In this document: one piece after another, positions 28,894 to 38,989 of the stretch
Numbering within the stretch: the stretch's first letter is position 1
Layout of the letters: the number at the start of each line of letters is the position of its first letter
Notes under the pieces: model-generated
Databases searched by the model: none
The model's input: only the letters and a program-made list of their open reading frames with translations
Told to the model about the DNA's origin: nothing
Translations under genes and position numbers: made by a program
Source of the DNA: Mixta gaviniae
GTDB taxonomy: Bacteria > Pseudomonadota > Gammaproteobacteria > Enterobacterales > Enterobacteriaceae
NCBI RefSeq assembly: GCF_002953195.1
Contig: NZ_CP026377.1
Location: 1,302,001-1,366,000 of the forward strand
DNA length: 64,000 bases
Reading direction: 5' to 3'

Positions 28894-29351
28894 CGCGGCG
28901 CCTCCTGCGGCACGATGCGCAAGGTTACCCCCTCCACGCCGGTGACGACCACCCGCGTGCCGGCAGGCAGGTCGCTTTCAGCCTGCACACGCCAGCTGCC
29001 GTCGCCAATGCGTACATGCCCCAGACCGTTCACCAGCCCTTCCGACAGCGTCAGCGACACGCCTCTCATCTGCTGCGCGCGCTGATTTAAATGCATATCC
29101 GGCTGTCGCTGCTGGCGGTGTGCCAGCCAGCGATACCAGAGAAAGGCGGCGGCCAGCGTCAGCAGCGCGAACAGCACGCCCTGCGTCTCCCAGGAGAAAG
29201 GCAGCGCCCAGCGCACCAGCCCCACCGTTAACGCGGCGATGCCGCTCCACAGCAGGTAGCCGCTGGTGCCGAGCATTTCGGCGATCAGCAGCAGCCCGCC
29301 CAGCGTCAGCCAGAACCAGTGCGGATGATTGACGAGGGCGGCCAGCATCAT
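28890..29351 (-). CDS. ybbJ: YbbJ, NfeD-like membrane protein
   Basis: A 153-residue NfeD-family protein with three N-terminal membrane helices and a C-terminal OB-fold (about residues 95-150, [22 protein letters not shown]...). NfeD proteins pair with SPFH proteins in membrane microdomains. The ATG overlaps the qmcA stop (ATGA), so translation is coupled to qmcA, as in E. coli. Confidence 0.94.
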   Translation of the reverse strand: MMLAALVNHPHWFWLTLGGLLLIAEMLGTSGYLLWSGIAALTVGLVRWALPFSWETQGVLFALLTLAAAFLWYRWLAHRQQRQPDMHLNQRAQQMRGVSLTLSEGLVNGLGHVRIGDGSWRVQAESDLPAGTRVVVTGVEGVTLRIVPQEAPR

Positions 29352-30265
29352 CTGTCGCCCCGCGCAGGCCGGGTTTCATTCAGCAGCTCGCTGATGCCGG
29401 CAATAGAACCCATAATGCTGGTGGCATCCAGCGGCATCAATACCACTTTACTGTTATCAGCCGAGCCAATTTTTTGCAGCGCGTCGGTATATTTCTGCGC
29501 CACAAAGTAGTTCACCGCCTGCACGTTGCCGGCGGCGATCGCTTCTGAGACCATGGTAGTGGCGCGCGCTTCCGCTTCCGCGGCGCGCTCGCGCGCCTCC
29601 GCCTGTAAAAACGCCGCCTGGCGCTCGCCCTCCGCCTTAAGGATCTCCGACTGCTTCTCACCCTCGGCGCGTAAAATCGCCGCCTGACGGATGCCTTCCG
29701 CCGCCAGAATATCGGCGCGCTTGGTGCGCTCCGCCTTCATCTGGGCGTTCATCGCCGCAATCAGCTCCTGCGGCGGACGCACATCGCGGATTTCGATGCG
29801 CGTCACCTTCACGCCCCACGGGTTGGTCGCCTCATCAACGATATGCAGCAAGCGGGTATTGATGCTGTCGCGCTGCGACAGCATCTCGTCCAGCTCCATC
29901 GAGCCCAGCACCGTGCGGATATTGGTCATCGTCAGGTTGATAATCGCCTGCGCCAGGTTGCTCACCTCATAGGCGGCGCGCGCCGGATCCACCACCTGAA
30001 TAAAACAGACGGCATCGATGGTAACGTTGGCGTTATCTTTGGAAATCACTTCCTGGGAGGGCACATCCAGCACTTGCTCCATCATATTGATTTTGCGGCC
30101 GATGCGATCCATAAAGGGCACCACAAGATTGAGGCCCGGCTGCAGCGTTTTGGTATAGCGGCCAAAGCGCTCGACGGTCCACTGGTAGCCCTGCGGGACA
30201 ATTTTCACGCCTGCCCAGACGACAATCAGCGCGACAACGATAAGAACGGGAATAACGGCGAACAT
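29348..30265 (-). CDS. qmcA: QmcA, SPFH/stomatin-family membrane protein
   Basis: A 305-residue protein with one N-terminal membrane helix (residues about 3-23) followed by an SPFH/PHB domain ([19 protein letters not shown]...) and a long Ala/Glu-rich helix with repeated [19 protein letters not shown]. It forms membrane complexes and can suppress defects in FtsH/HtpX quality control in E. coli. It is cotranscribed with ybbJ. The E. coli neighbours ybbL and ybbM are missing. Confidence 0.96.
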   Translation of the reverse strand: MFAVIPVLIVVALIVVWAGVKIVPQGYQWTVERFGRYTKTLQPGLNLVVPFMDRIGRKINMMEQVLDVPSQEVISKDNANVTIDAVCFIQVVDPARAAYEVSNLAQAIINLTMTNIRTVLGSMELDEMLSQRDSINTRLLHIVDEATNPWGVKVTRIEIRDVRPPQELIAAMNAQMKAERTKRADILAAEGIRQAAILRAEGEKQSEILKAEGERQAAFLQAEARERAAEAEARATTMVSEAIAAGNVQAVNYFVAQKYTDALQKIGSADNSKVVLMPLDATSIMGSIAGISELLNETRPARGDR

Positions 30266-30318
30266 ATAACCTCCGGACTGTCGTAAGACGGGCCGTTTCC
30301 CTGGCCCGTATTAGCGGA

Positions 30319-31176
30319 TTAGTAGAGCAGGGAGTATAACAGGCGACGATATTTGGCCGCCAGCGCGTCGCCAGTGCCCAGCGCCGCGAGGATTTCCTGC
30401 AGCATCTTGCGCGCCTGTCCATCCGCCGCGTTGAGATCTTTCCTCAGATGGGTGTAAAGCAGCTCCAGCGCCTCTTCGTTACGGCCCACCTGATGCAGCT
30501 GCAGCGCCAGTTTGCTGGCGAGATCGGCGTTGTCCGGATCGCTCTCCAGCTGCTGCTGCAGCTGCTGGATTTCCGGCGTGTCGGCCGCCTGCTTCAGCAG
30601 ATCGATCTGCGCCATCAGCCCCTGATAGCGGGTATCCTGATCCTGCAACGGCACCACTTTCAGCACCGCTTCCGCTTCGTCGCTGCGGTTAAGGCTGATC
30701 AGCACTTCGGCCAGCAAAAAGCCGATTTCGCTCGACTGTTTGCTGAGCTGCCAGGCCTCTTTCAACAGCGGTAGTGCATCCAGCGTTTTACCCTGCTGCA
30801 CCAGCTCCATCGCCTGCTGCGCTTTCAGCTCTTCTTCGCGCGGCAGCACTTTCTCCAGCAGCGTGCGGATCGCCTCTTCCGGCTGCGGCCCCTGGAAGCC
30901 GTCTACCGGCTGGCCGTTCTGGAACAGATAAACGGTAGGGATAGCACGCAGGCCGAACTGCGAGGCCACCATCGGCTCATTATCGCAGTCGAGCTTCGCC
31001 AGCACGAACTGGCCCGCATACTCCTGCGCCAGCCGTTCCAGCACCGGCGTCAACTGCTGGCAGTGCTGGCTACGATCGGACCAGAAATAGAACAGCACCG
31101 GCACCGTCATGGATTGTTCCAGCGCCTGCTGCAGATTGGATTCGTTGATATCGATAATCGAAGCGTGTAGTGACAT
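30319..31176 (-). CDS. ybbN: CnoX (YbbN), thioredoxin-TPR chaperedoxin
   Basis: A 285-residue protein with an N-terminal thioredoxin fold and C-terminal TPR-like repeats ([28 protein letters not shown]). The active-site position reads SQHC instead of CxxC, as in E. coli, so it is not a normal oxidoreductase. CnoX protects proteins from overoxidation and hands them to GroEL and DnaK. The start [14 protein letters not shown] agrees with the E. coli protein; the frame runs 20 codons further upstream without support. Confidence 0.96.
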   Translation of the reverse strand: MSLHASIIDINESNLQQALEQSMTVPVLFYFWSDRSQHCQQLTPVLERLAQEYAGQFVLAKLDCDNEPMVASQFGLRAIPTVYLFQNGQPVDGFQGPQPEEAIRTLLEKVLPREEELKAQQAMELVQQGKTLDALPLLKEAWQLSKQSSEIGFLLAEVLISLNRSDEAEAVLKVVPLQDQDTRYQGLMAQIDLLKQAADTPEIQQLQQQLESDPDNADLASKLALQLHQVGRNEEALELLYTHLRKDLNAADGQARKMLQEILAALGTGDALAAKYRRLLYSLLY

Positions 31177-31232
31177 GTATGCGTCTCTTTGTCTGATGAC
31201 TTTGTTACGATATTGGGGCGGCGCGCCCGGCT

Positions 31233-32030
31233 TCAAGCAGAATTTGCCTTGTCGCGCGAGTCGCCGCGTAAAATGCGATCCAGCATCCAGCCTGGCAGAA
31301 AGCGTCGCAGCCAGCTCATCGCATGCGCGACCAGCGTCACAGGATAGCGCAGGCGCGGCGAGCGGCTCTCCAGCGCGTGACGCAGCTTCGGCAGAATCGC
31401 TTCCGGCGGCAGGGTAAAGCGCGCCGCAATGCCGGGGTTGCGCACCGGTTTATCGCGCTGCGTCTGATTGACGTTATCCGTAAAGCGGGTATGGATAGGG
31501 CCGGGTTCGATCAGGCTGACGCGTATGCCGCTACCGTGCAGCTCCATGCGCAGGGCGTCGGCCCAGGCCTCCAGTGCATATTTGCTGGCGGCGTAGGCGC
31601 CGCGCCCGGGGGTCGAGATCAGCCCCATCACCGAACTGGTATTGATGATGCGCGCTTCGCCGCTGGCGCGCAGCGCGGGCAGCAGCAGCATCGTCAGCTG
31701 GTGGGTGCCAAACAGATTGCTGGCGAACTGCTGCTCCAGCTGCCGGCGTGACAGGCTCTCCAGTGGGCCGTAAACGCCGTAGCCGGCATTATTAAACAGT
31801 GCATAGAGCCGGTTGCCGGTTAGGGCAATCACCTGTTCGGCGGCGCGGACGACGCTCTGCTCATCATCCAAATCAAGCTGGATGCCGCAAAAACCCAGTT
31901 CTTCCATGCGCGCTACGTCCGCCTCTTTGCGGCAGGCGGCCAGCACGCGATAGCCGCGCATCAACAGATCGTTGGCGGCCACCAGGCCGATGCCGCTGGA
32001 GCAGCCGGTGATTAACACGTTTTTTTGCAT
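31233..32030 (-). CDS. ybbO: YbbO, short-chain dehydrogenase/reductase
   Basis: A 265-residue classical SDR with the NADP-binding motif TGCSSGIG near the N-terminus, NNAGYG, and the catalytic YAASK motif with the upstream Ser (INTSSVMGL). E. coli YbbO reduces aldehydes and related carbonyls with [14 protein letters not shown] is taken as the start. An ATG at 32069 would add 13 residues and overlap tesA, an extension also annotated in E. coli, so the start is uncertain. Confidence 0.93.
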   Translation of the reverse strand: MQKNVLITGCSSGIGLVAANDLLMRGYRVLAACRKEADVARMEELGFCGIQLDLDDEQSVVRAAEQVIALTGNRLYALFNNAGYGVYGPLESLSRRQLEQQFASNLFGTHQLTMLLLPALRASGEARIINTSSVMGLISTPGRGAYAASKYALEAWADALRMELHGSGIRVSLIEPGPIHTRFTDNVNQTQRDKPVRNPGIAARFTLPPEAILPKLRHALESRSPRLRYPVTLVAHAMSWLRRFLPGWMLDRILRGDSRDKANSA

Positions 32031-32058
32031 AACTTTACGTCTCTGGCTTCGTTGCCCT

Positions 32059-32685
32059 TCAGGACTCATGTTTAACTAAAGGCGTCAGCGCCTTATCCAT
32101 CAGCTCGGTAATAAAATCTTGCGCATCGGGCGCCGGATGAATGCCGTCCTGCTGCATCCAGCGGGGCTGAAGATAGACCTGCTCCATAAAAAAGGGCACC
32201 AGCGGCACCTTGTACTGCTGCGCCAGTTTGGGATAGATATTACTGAAGGCTTCGGTATAGCGGCGGCCATAGTTCGCCGGCAGACGAATCTGCATCAGCA
32301 GCGGTTCGGCATTGGCGGCCTGCACCGCCGTGATGATTTTGCGCAAATCCTGTTCAATATTTTGCGGCGGGAAGCCGCGCAGCCCATCATTACCGCCCAG
32401 CTCGATCAAAACCCAGCGCGGCTTATGCTGCTGTAGCAGCGCCGGCAGGCGCGCCAGGCCCTGCGCCGCGGTATCGCCGCTGATGCTGCCGTTCACCACC
32501 TGTGGCTGCTGCTGCCACTTTTTATCCAGCCGCGCGGGCCACGCTTCGCCGGCAGACATGCGATAGCCGGCGCTCAGGCTGTCGCCCAGCACCAGCAGGG
32601 TATCGGCCGACGCAACGCGTGCCAGCAACAGTAACAACAACAGGAAGGGATAATGCCAGCGGAAAACATTGTTGAAGTTCATCAT
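32059..32685 (-). CDS. tesA: TesA, multifunctional acyl-CoA thioesterase I / protease I / lysophospholipase L1
   Basis: A 208-residue SGNH hydrolase exported to the periplasm. The signal peptide ends at VASA around residue 26. The catalytic Ser36 is in GDSLS, oxyanion residues in SISGD and GGNDGL, and the DGIHP motif holds the catalytic Asp and His. It matches E. coli TesA in length. Its 5' end overlaps the divergent ybbA gene by 33 nt, the same unusual arrangement as in E. coli. The frame is open far upstream on this strand, but only as antisense of ybbA. Confidence 0.96.
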   Translation of the reverse strand: MMNFNNVFRWHYPFLLLLLLLARVASADTLLVLGDSLSAGYRMSAGEAWPARLDKKWQQQPQVVNGSISGDTAAQGLARLPALLQQHKPRWVLIELGGNDGLRGFPPQNIEQDLRKIITAVQAANAEPLLMQIRLPANYGRRYTEAFSNIYPKLAQQYKVPLVPFFMEQVYLQPRWMQQDGIHPAPDAQDFITELMDKALTPLVKHES

Positions 32686-33339
32686 CTTACTAAATCCGTC
32701 GGTGAAGGGGAGCATCAGTTGTTCATCCTTACCGGAGTTGACCTGGTTGTCAAACCGGGGGAGAGCATTGCCCTGATTGGCGAGTCCGGATCCGGTAAAT
32801 CGACGCTGCTGGGCATTCTGGCCGGGCTGGATGACGGCAGCAGCGGCGAAGTGCGGCTCTGCGGCCAGTCGCTGCCGCAGATGAATGAGGAGCAGCGCGC
32901 CGCGCTGCGCGCGCGCCATGTCGGTTTTGTCTTTCAGTCTTTTATGCTGGTGCCGACGCTGAGCGCGCTGGAGAACGTGCAGCTGCCGGCGCTGCTGCGC
33001 GGCGAATCGGACCGGCAGAGCCGCGAGCAGGCGCAAACCCTGCTGGCGCAGCTCGGGCTCGGCAAACGGCTCCACCACCTGCCGACGCAGCTCTCCGGCG
33101 GCGAGCAGCAGCGCGTGGCGCTGGCGCGCGCCTTCAGCGGCCGTCCCGACGTGCTGTTCGCCGATGAGCCGACCGGCAACCTCGATCGTCAAACCGGCGA
33201 CCGCATCGCCGATCTGCTGTTTTCGATGAACCGCGACAGCGCCACCACGCTGATCCTCGTCACGCACGACGCGCAGCTGGCGGCGCGCTGCGATCGTCGG
33301 CTGCGCGTCCGCGACGGCAAACTGTGGGAGGAAGCATGA
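32653..33339 (+). CDS. ybbA: YbbA, ABC transporter ATP-binding protein
   Basis: A 228-residue ABC ATPase of the LolD/MacB type. Walker A is GESGSGKST (about residues 42-50), the signature LSGGEQQRV, and Walker [13 protein letters not shown]. It is predicted to act with the membrane protein encoded by ybbP. The stop overlaps the ybbP ATG (ATGA). E. coli YbbAP is linked to the neighbouring TesA esterase, suggesting a role in extracting or exporting lipid-like molecules. Confidence 0.96.
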   Translation: MPAENIVEVHHLTKSVGEGEHQLFILTGVDLVVKPGESIALIGESGSGKSTLLGILAGLDDGSSGEVRLCGQSLPQMNEEQRAALRARHVGFVFQSFMLVPTLSALENVQLPALLRGESDRQSREQAQTLLAQLGLGKRLHHLPTQLSGGEQQRVALARAFSGRPDVLFADEPTGNLDRQTGDRIADLLFSMNRDSATTLILVTHDAQLAARCDRRLRVRDGKLWEEA

Positions 33340-35744
33340 TTTGGCGCTGGTTCTGGCGCGAGTGGCGTTCGCCCTCGCTGCTGATCGTCTGGCTGGCGCT
33401 GACGCTGTCGGTAGCCTGTGTGCTGGCGTTGGGCACCCTCGGCGACCGTATGGAAAAAGGCCTTACCCAGCAGAGCCGCGAGTTTATGGCGGGCGATCGC
33501 ACGCTGCGCAGCAGCCACAGCGCGCCGCAGGCATGGCTGGAAGAAGCGCGGCGGCAGGGGCTGAAACTCTCCGCGCAGCTGACCTTTATGACCATGACTT
33601 TTGCCGGCGACAATCCGCAGCTGGCGGCGATCAAGGCGGTGGACGTCAGCTATCCGATGTTTGGCGAATTGCGCACCGAACCGGCCGGCCTGAAGCCCGA
33701 GCCGGGCAGCGTGCTGCTGGCGCCGCGGCTGATGGCGCTGCTGGCGGTGAAGCCCGGCGACGAGCTGGAGGTGGGCGATGCCCGTTTACGCGTCGCCGGC
33801 GCGGTTTTACAGGAGCCGGACGCCGGCTTTAATCCTTTTCAGACCGCGCCGCGCCTGCTGATGAACCTGGCGGACGTGGAGAAAACCGGCGCCATCCAGC
33901 CCGGCAGTCGGGTGGCCTGGCGTTATAAGTTCGCCGGCGAGGCCGATGCGCTCAGCCGCTATGACCGCTGGATCACGCCGCAGCTGAAAAGCGATCAGCG
34001 CTGGCTCAGCGTGGAAAACTCCGAGGATGCGCTGGGGCGTTCAATGCAGCGCGCCCAGCAGTTTCTGCTGCTGTCGGCGCTGCTGACCCTGCTGCTCTCC
34101 GTCGCAGCGGTGGCGGTAGCGATGAGCCACTACTGCCGCAGCCGCTACGATCTGGTGGCGGTGCTGAAGACGCTGGGCGCCGGTGGCGGGGCGCTGCGGC
34201 GGCTGATCGTCGGCCAGTGGCTGGCGGTGCTGCTGCTGGCCGCGCTGGCCGGCAGCGCGCTGGGCATCGGGTTTGAAGCGCTGTTGCTACGGATGCTGCG
34301 TCCGGTGCTGCCCGGCGAACTGCCGGCGGCCGGGATCTGGCCCTGGATCTGGGCGCTGGGGGCGCTGTTTGTGATCTCGCTGCTGGTGGGGCTGCGCCCC
34401 TATCGTCTGCTGCTGGCGACACAGCCGCTGCGCGTGCTGCGGCAGGACGCCATCGCGCCGGTCTGGCCGCTGCGCTACTATCTGCCCACGATGGCACTGG
34501 TGGTGGTCGCGCTGCTGGTGCTACTGGTGGGCAACAGTAAACTGCTCTGGGCGCTGCTGGGCGGCATTGTGCTGCTGGCGCTGCTTTTGGCCGCGCTGGG
34601 GTGGGGGGCTCTCTGGCTGCTGGGCCGTCTGACGCTGCGCCGGCTGGCGCTGCGGCTGGCGGTGAACCGTCTGCTGCGTCAGCCCTGGGCGACACTGAGC
34701 CAGCTGGCCGCCTTTTCGCTCTCCTTTATGCTGTTGGCGCTGTTGCTGGTGCTGCGCGGCGACTTGCTTGACCGCTGGCAGCAACAGCTGCCGGCCGACA
34801 GCCCCAACTATTTCCTGCTGAATATCAGCCGCGAGCAGGTAGCGGATGTGCAGCGCTTCCTGGTGCAGCACCAGATCCAGCCCGGTACCTTTTATCCCAT
34901 CGCCCGGGTACGCCTGACGGAGATCAACCATCAGGCGGCCGATCCGCGCCGCGACAGCGCGCTTAACCGCGAGCTGAATCTGACCACGCTGTCGCACCGG
35001 CCTGAGCATAATCCGATCGTCGCCGGCACGTGGCCGCCGCGCACCGGCGAGGTCTCCATGGAAGTGGAGCTGGCCGACCGGCTCGGCGTAGCCCTCGGCG
35101 ATACGCTGACCTTTACCGGCGATACCCAGCAGTTCAGCGCCAAAATCAGCAGTCTGCGCAAGGTGGACTGGGAAAGCTTGCGGCCTAATTTCTTCTTTAT
35201 TTTCCCGCCTGGCGCGCTGGATGAACAGCCGCAGACCTGGCTTACCAGTTTCCGGCTCGACGGCCACCCTGAGCTGCTGGCGCAGCTGAACCGCGCGTTT
35301 CCTACGCTGAGTCTGCTCGATATCGGCGCGATGATGCGCCAGATCGGCCAGATACTGACTCAGGTCAGCCAGGCGCTGGAGATCATGGTGGTGCTGGTAA
35401 CCGCCTGCGGCGTTCTGCTGCTGCTGGCGCAGATTCAGGTAGGAATGCGGCAACGTCGCCAGGAGCTGGTGGTCTACCGCACTCTGGGCGCGGGCAAAAG
35501 GCTGCTGCGCGCGACGCTGTGGTGTGAGTTCGCGCTGCTGGGCATAGTGGCCGGCGGTGCGGCGGCGCTAGGGGCGGAGGCAGCGCTGTGGGGGCTGCAG
35601 CGCAAAGTGTTCGATTTTCCGTGGCAGCCCGATTACCGGCTCTGGATCGTGCTGCCGCTGAGCGGGGCGCTGCTGCTTTCACTGTGCGGCGGCTGGCTGG
35701 GCATTCGACTGCTGCGTGGCAAAGCGCTGTTCCGCAGCTTCTGA
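33336..35744 (+). CDS. ybbP: YbbP, FtsX-type ABC transporter permease
   Basis: An 802-residue membrane protein of the MacB/FtsX permease class. It has an N-terminal helix and large periplasmic region (to about residue 240), a first cluster of membrane helices (about 245-490), a second periplasmic domain, and a final three-helix FtsX domain (about 675-800). [10 protein letters not shown] is chosen as start because it overlaps the ybbA stop, the usual coupling. It matches E. coli YbbP (804 residues). It partners with YbbA. Confidence 0.95.
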   Translation: MIWRWFWREWRSPSLLIVWLALTLSVACVLALGTLGDRMEKGLTQQSREFMAGDRTLRSSHSAPQAWLEEARRQGLKLSAQLTFMTMTFAGDNPQLAAIKAVDVSYPMFGELRTEPAGLKPEPGSVLLAPRLMALLAVKPGDELEVGDARLRVAGAVLQEPDAGFNPFQTAPRLLMNLADVEKTGAIQPGSRVAWRYKFAGEADALSRYDRWITPQLKSDQRWLSVENSEDALGRSMQRAQQFLLLSALLTLLLSVAAVAVAMSHYCRSRYDLVAVLKTLGAGGGALRRLIVGQWLAVLLLAALAGSALGIGFEALLLRMLRPVLPGELPAAGIWPWIWALGALFVISLLVGLRPYRLLLATQPLRVLRQDAIAPVWPLRYYLPTMALVVVALLVLLVGNSKLLWALLGGIVLLALLLAALGWGALWLLGRLTLRRLALRLAVNRLLRQPWATLSQLAAFSLSFMLLALLLVLRGDLLDRWQQQLPADSPNYFLLNISREQVADVQRFLVQHQIQPGTFYPIARVRLTEINHQAADPRRDSALNRELNLTTLSHRPEHNPIVAGTWPPRTGEVSMEVELADRLGVALGDTLTFTGDTQQFSAKISSLRKVDWESLRPNFFFIFPPGALDEQPQTWLTSFRLDGHPELLAQLNRAFPTLSLLDIGAMMRQIGQILTQVSQALEIMVVLVTACGVLLLLAQIQVGMRQRRQELVVYRTLGAGKRLLRATLWCEFALLGIVAGGAAALGAEAALWGLQRKVFDFPWQPDYRLWIVLPLSGALLLSLCGGWLGIRLLRGKALFRSF

Positions 35745-35749
35745 CAGCA

Positions 35750-35768
35750 ACGGCCCGGTGCGGGCCGT
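35750..35768 (+). terminator. stem-loop after ybbP
   Basis: ACGGCCCG and CGGGCCGT form an 8-bp stem with a three-base loop just past the ybbP stop. Only TT follows, so termination may be partial. Confidence 0.5.
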
Positions 35769-35782
35769 TAGCAGAGGATAAA

Positions 35783-35809
35783 AGGGGCACTGCCCGGGAC
35801 GGGCAGTGC
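35783..35809 (-). terminator. terminator of purEK
   Basis: GCACTGCCCG and CGGGCAGTGC form a perfect 10-bp stem with a three-base loop. On the minus strand CCCTTTTA follows. It is located 7 nt past the purK stop. Confidence 0.75.
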
Positions 35810-35815
35810 ATCGGC

Positions 35816-36883
35816 TCAGCGCAAAATTTCCTGCGCCCAGGCGATACCGCTGGCGTACTCCGGCGGCAGCATTGGCGTCAGCGCCGTCAGCGCGGCGGCA
35901 ATACGTTCGCCGTCCACATCGCTGAGGTTCAGATGGCCGACCTTGCGGCCCGGGCGCACCTCTTTTTCATACCAGTGCAGATGGGCCAGCGGCTCGCTTA
36001 ACCATTGCAGGTTCAGGTCGGTACCGATCAGATTAATCATCACCGACGGCGTACTGACCACCGGCGAAGGCAGCGGCAGATCAAGAATGGCACGCAGATG
36101 CAACTCAAACTGGCTGACAGAGGCGCCGTTTTGCGTCCAGTGGCCGCTGTTATGCACGCGCGGCGCCAGTTCGTTGATCAGCAGCCCCTCCGGTGTCACA
36201 AAGCACTCCATCGCCATCACGCCGACATAGTTCAGCTCATGGAGAATGGCGCTCAGCATCCGTTCCGCCTGCTGCTGCTGCGCCTTGTCCGGCTGCGGCA
36301 GCGCCACGCTGGTGCGCAAAATGCCTTCCTGATGCAGGTTGTGCGTCAGTGGATAAAACACCGTTGCGCCGTTATGTCCGCGCGCGCCGACCAGCGACAC
36401 CTCGCCGGAAAAATTGATGCCCTGCTCAACGATACACTCGCCGTAACACGCATCGGGCAGCGCGCCGGTCTCCGTCGCGCGCAGACGCCACTGGCCACGC
36501 CCGTCATAGCCGCCGGTGCGGCGCTTGACGATCGCCAGCTCGCCCAGGCGGGCGAACACCTGCGGCCACTCCTGCGCCGAGGCGAGTAATTGCCACGGCG
36601 CCGTCGCCAGGCCCAGCCGATCGAGCAGTTGTTTCTGGGTTAAGCGGTCGGCGAGCAGCGGAAAAATCTCGCGGTTAACAAAGGCCGGGTGACGTGCCAG
36701 CTCCCGCGTCAGGGCGGTTTCCGGCCAGCGTTCAATCTCAGCGGTAATCACGCTCTGCTGAATCGGCAGCGCTTCCGGCTCGGCATCCAGCCCGACCGGA
36801 TAGACAGCGATCCCCAGCGGCTCGCCCGCCTGACGCAGCATACGCCCCAGCTGGCCATTTCCTAATACGCAAACCGGCTTCAT
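35816..36883 (-). CDS. purK: PurK, N5-carboxyaminoimidazole ribonucleotide synthase
   Basis: A 355-residue ATP-grasp enzyme that carboxylates aminoimidazole ribonucleotide with ATP and bicarbonate in purine synthesis. The N-terminal motif [24 protein letters not shown]-grasp elements ([15 protein letters not shown]) and [20 protein letters not shown] are present. Its start overlaps the purE stop by 4 nt. It shares the PurR-controlled promoter upstream of purE. Confidence 0.98.
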   Translation of the reverse strand: MKPVCVLGNGQLGRMLRQAGEPLGIAVYPVGLDAEPEALPIQQSVITAEIERWPETALTRELARHPAFVNREIFPLLADRLTQKQLLDRLGLATAPWQLLASAQEWPQVFARLGELAIVKRRTGGYDGRGQWRLRATETGALPDACYGECIVEQGINFSGEVSLVGARGHNGATVFYPLTHNLHQEGILRTSVALPQPDKAQQQQAERMLSAILHELNYVGVMAMECFVTPEGLLINELAPRVHNSGHWTQNGASVSQFELHLRAILDLPLPSPVVSTPSVMINLIGTDLNLQWLSEPLAHLHWYEKEVRPGRKVGHLNLSDVDGERIAAALTALTPMLPPEYASGIAWAQEILR

Positions 36884-37389
36884 GCTTCCTCCCGCGGATC
36901 CGGATTATTCAACACCTCGTCGGTCTGCGCCTGACGCCAGGCGGTCAGGCGCGTCGCCAGCTCGCCGTCATGGATCGCCAAAATCTGTGCGGCCAGCAGG
37001 GCGGCGTTGGCGGCGCCCGCCTTGCCGATCGCCAGCGTGCCGACCGGAATGCCGCGCGGCATCTGCACGATCGAGTAGAGGCTGTCGACGCCGCTCAGCG
37101 CGGCGCTCTGCACCGGCACGCCCAGCACAGGCAGCAGCGTTTTCGCCGCCAGCATGCCCGGCAGATGGGCCGCACCGCCGGCGCCTGCGATAATCACCTG
37201 ATAGCCGTTCTCCGCCGCGCCTTCGGCAAAGCTGAACAGCTTATCCGGCGTGCGGTGAGCGGAAACGATTTCTACATCAAAGGGAACGGCCAGAGCGGTA
37301 AGGATTTCCGCAGCGAACTGCATAGTGGCCCAGTCACTTTTGGAACCCATGACAATGGCGATGCGGGTCGGGGCGGCGTTAAGAGACAT
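36880..37389 (-). CDS. purE: PurE, N5-carboxyaminoimidazole ribonucleotide mutase
   Basis: A 169-residue enzyme moving the carboxyl group of N5-CAIR to give CAIR. The active-site motif is [12 protein letters not shown], followed by [10 protein letters not shown] and the Gly-rich [12 protein letters not shown]. It is first in the purEK operon. A PurR operator lies about 90-105 nt upstream. Confidence 0.98.
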   Translation of the reverse strand: MSLNAAPTRIAIVMGSKSDWATMQFAAEILTALAVPFDVEIVSAHRTPDKLFSFAEGAAENGYQVIIAGAGGAAHLPGMLAAKTLLPVLGVPVQSAALSGVDSLYSIVQMPRGIPVGTLAIGKAGAANAALLAAQILAIHDGELATRLTAWRQAQTDEVLNNPDPREEA

Positions 37390-37479
37390 GCGGATCTGAC
37401 TCCTGTGATTATGCGAAGGTCACCGGCGTGGTTGCCACGCGGTCGGGAAGGGCACAGAGAATAGCATGTCTTAGCGGCA

Positions 37480-37495
37480 AGGAAAACGGTTGCGT
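37480..37495 (-). promoter_or_regulatory. PurR operator of purEK
   Basis: The minus strand reads ACGCAACCGTTTTCCT, identical as far as I recall to the E. coli purEK operator and fitting the PurR consensus ANGCAANCGNTTNCNT. Confidence 0.88.
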
Positions 37496-37533
37496 CGGCC
37501 AATAAGCGGCACCAGAGCGGGAGGTTTCCCGCG

Positions 37534-38250
37534 CTAGAAAGGGAAGTGGATCAGGTTAATCGCCTGCGGCGTGACTTCAATCATCGAACCGGCGCTATGC
37601 CATGCGCCCAGCACTAAACGCTCGGCGGGCTGGCCATTCACCGTTAGCCGGTGTACCGCCGGGCGATGAGTATGGCCGTGGATCAGCCACTGCACCTGAT
37701 GACGCTGCATCGCCTCGCTGACCGCCTGCGCGTTGACGTCCATAATCGCCATCGATTTCTGGCCGTTGGCGTTTTTGCTGCCATCGCGCATGCGCAGCGC
37801 GATACGCTGACGTAGCCGCAGCGGCAGGGCGAGAAACAGCTTTTGCAGCCAGCGCTGATGCACCTTGCGGCGAAAGCGCTGATAGCCTTCATCGTCGGTG
37901 CAGAGCGTGTCGCCATGCATAATCAGTACCGGACGGCCGTAGAGATGCAGCACCTGTTCCTCCGGCAGCAGCGTCATGCCGCTGACGCGGGCATAACGCT
38001 GGCCGAGCAGGAAATCGCGGTTGCCGTGAATGAAAAAGACCGGCAACGGCAGCGCGCGCAACGCTTCGGCGATCTGCTGATGCAGCGGATTGGGATCGTC
38101 ATCGCCGATCCAGGCTTCAAACAGGTCGCCGAGAATGTAGAGCGCGTCGGCGCTTTGCGCTTCGCGCTGCAAAAAATGCAGAAAACCGGCAGTGATTGCC
38201 GGTTCTTCCTGACACAGATGCAGATCTGCGATAAACAGCGTGCGTGACAT
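37534..38250 (-). CDS. lpxH: LpxH, UDP-2,3-diacylglucosamine diphosphatase
   Basis: A 238-residue peripheral membrane metallophosphoesterase of lipid A synthesis that makes lipid X. Motifs are FIADLHLC (Asp8, His10), [18 protein letters not shown] and the C-terminal IHGHTHRP. It overlaps ppiB by one base (TAATG), so the two are translationally coupled, as in E. coli. Confidence 0.97.
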   Translation of the reverse strand: MSRTLFIADLHLCQEEPAITAGFLHFLQREAQSADALYILGDLFEAWIGDDDPNPLHQQIAEALRALPLPVFFIHGNRDFLLGQRYARVSGMTLLPEEQVLHLYGRPVLIMHGDTLCTDDEGYQRFRRKVHQRWLQKLFLALPLRLRQRIALRMRDGSKNANGQKSMAIMDVNAQAVSEAMQRHQVQWLIHGHTHRPAVHRLTVNGQPAERLVLGAWHSAGSMIEVTPQAINLIHFPF

Positions 38251-38744
38251 TACTCGCTAACGATAACTTTCTGCACGATCACGTCTTCTTTCGGCACATC
38301 CTGGTGCATGCCGCTGCGGCCGGTGGAAACGGCTTTGATCTTATCAACCACGTCCATACCTTCGACAACTTCAGCGAACACGCAGTAGCCCCAGCCCTGC
38401 AGGCTTTCGTCACGGAAGTTCAGGAAGTCGTTGTCGGCAACGTTGATGAAGAACTGCGCGGTAGCGGAATGCGGAGCGGAAGTTCGCGCCATCGCCAGCG
38501 TGCCGCGGGTGTTTTTCAGGCCGTTATTGGCTTCGTTGCGGATCTCCGCTTTGGTCGCTTTCTGTTTCATGCCTGGCTCAAAGCCGCCGCCCTGAATCAT
38601 AAAGCCGTTGATCACGCGGTGAAAAATGGTGTTGTCGTAGAAACCTTCACGGCAATAATCCAGGAAGTTCTGCACGGTCGCCGGCGCTTTGTCATCAAAG
38701 GTTTTGATCACGATGTCGCCATGATTGGTCTGGAAAGTAACCAT
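38250..38744 (-). CDS. ppiB: PpiB, cytoplasmic cyclophilin
   Basis: A 164-residue peptidyl-prolyl isomerase lacking a signal peptide, hence the cytoplasmic cyclophilin B. It has the catalytic core [17 protein letters not shown], the SATAQFFIN segment and the conserved C-terminal half ([18 protein letters not shown]). Length matches E. coli PpiB. It is divergent from cysS and first in the ppiB-lpxH unit. Confidence 0.98.
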   Translation of the reverse strand: MVTFQTNHGDIVIKTFDDKAPATVQNFLDYCREGFYDNTIFHRVINGFMIQGGGFEPGMKQKATKAEIRNEANNGLKNTRGTLAMARTSAPHSATAQFFINVADNDFLNFRDESLQGWGYCVFAEVVEGMDVVDKIKAVSTGRSGMHQDVPKEDVIVQKVIVSE

Positions 38745-38989
38745 AATCTCGTCCTGTAAAGGTTGGAGTTCTTAAGATACTGCGCCCGCCTGCGCGGGCC
38801 AGTTTTAACAGACGCTCCTTATAACATAAATTCCGGGGCGGCGTCAGTAAGCGCAAAGGGGCTTTATCGGGCCTCCCGGCGCGCTTTTGGCGCTGCGCGC
38901 CTGCGTCCTTTCTTGCATTGCGTAGCGCTTACGTGAAAAATAGACCTTCTTAGTTTCGTTTATCCGCACACGCTTATACGGAAAGTTCA

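Noticed and set aside
34006..34695. 229-codon Pro/Ala/Arg-rich frame antisense to ybbP
   Set aside because: It is a low-complexity antisense translation of a GC-rich membrane-protein gene, not a gene.
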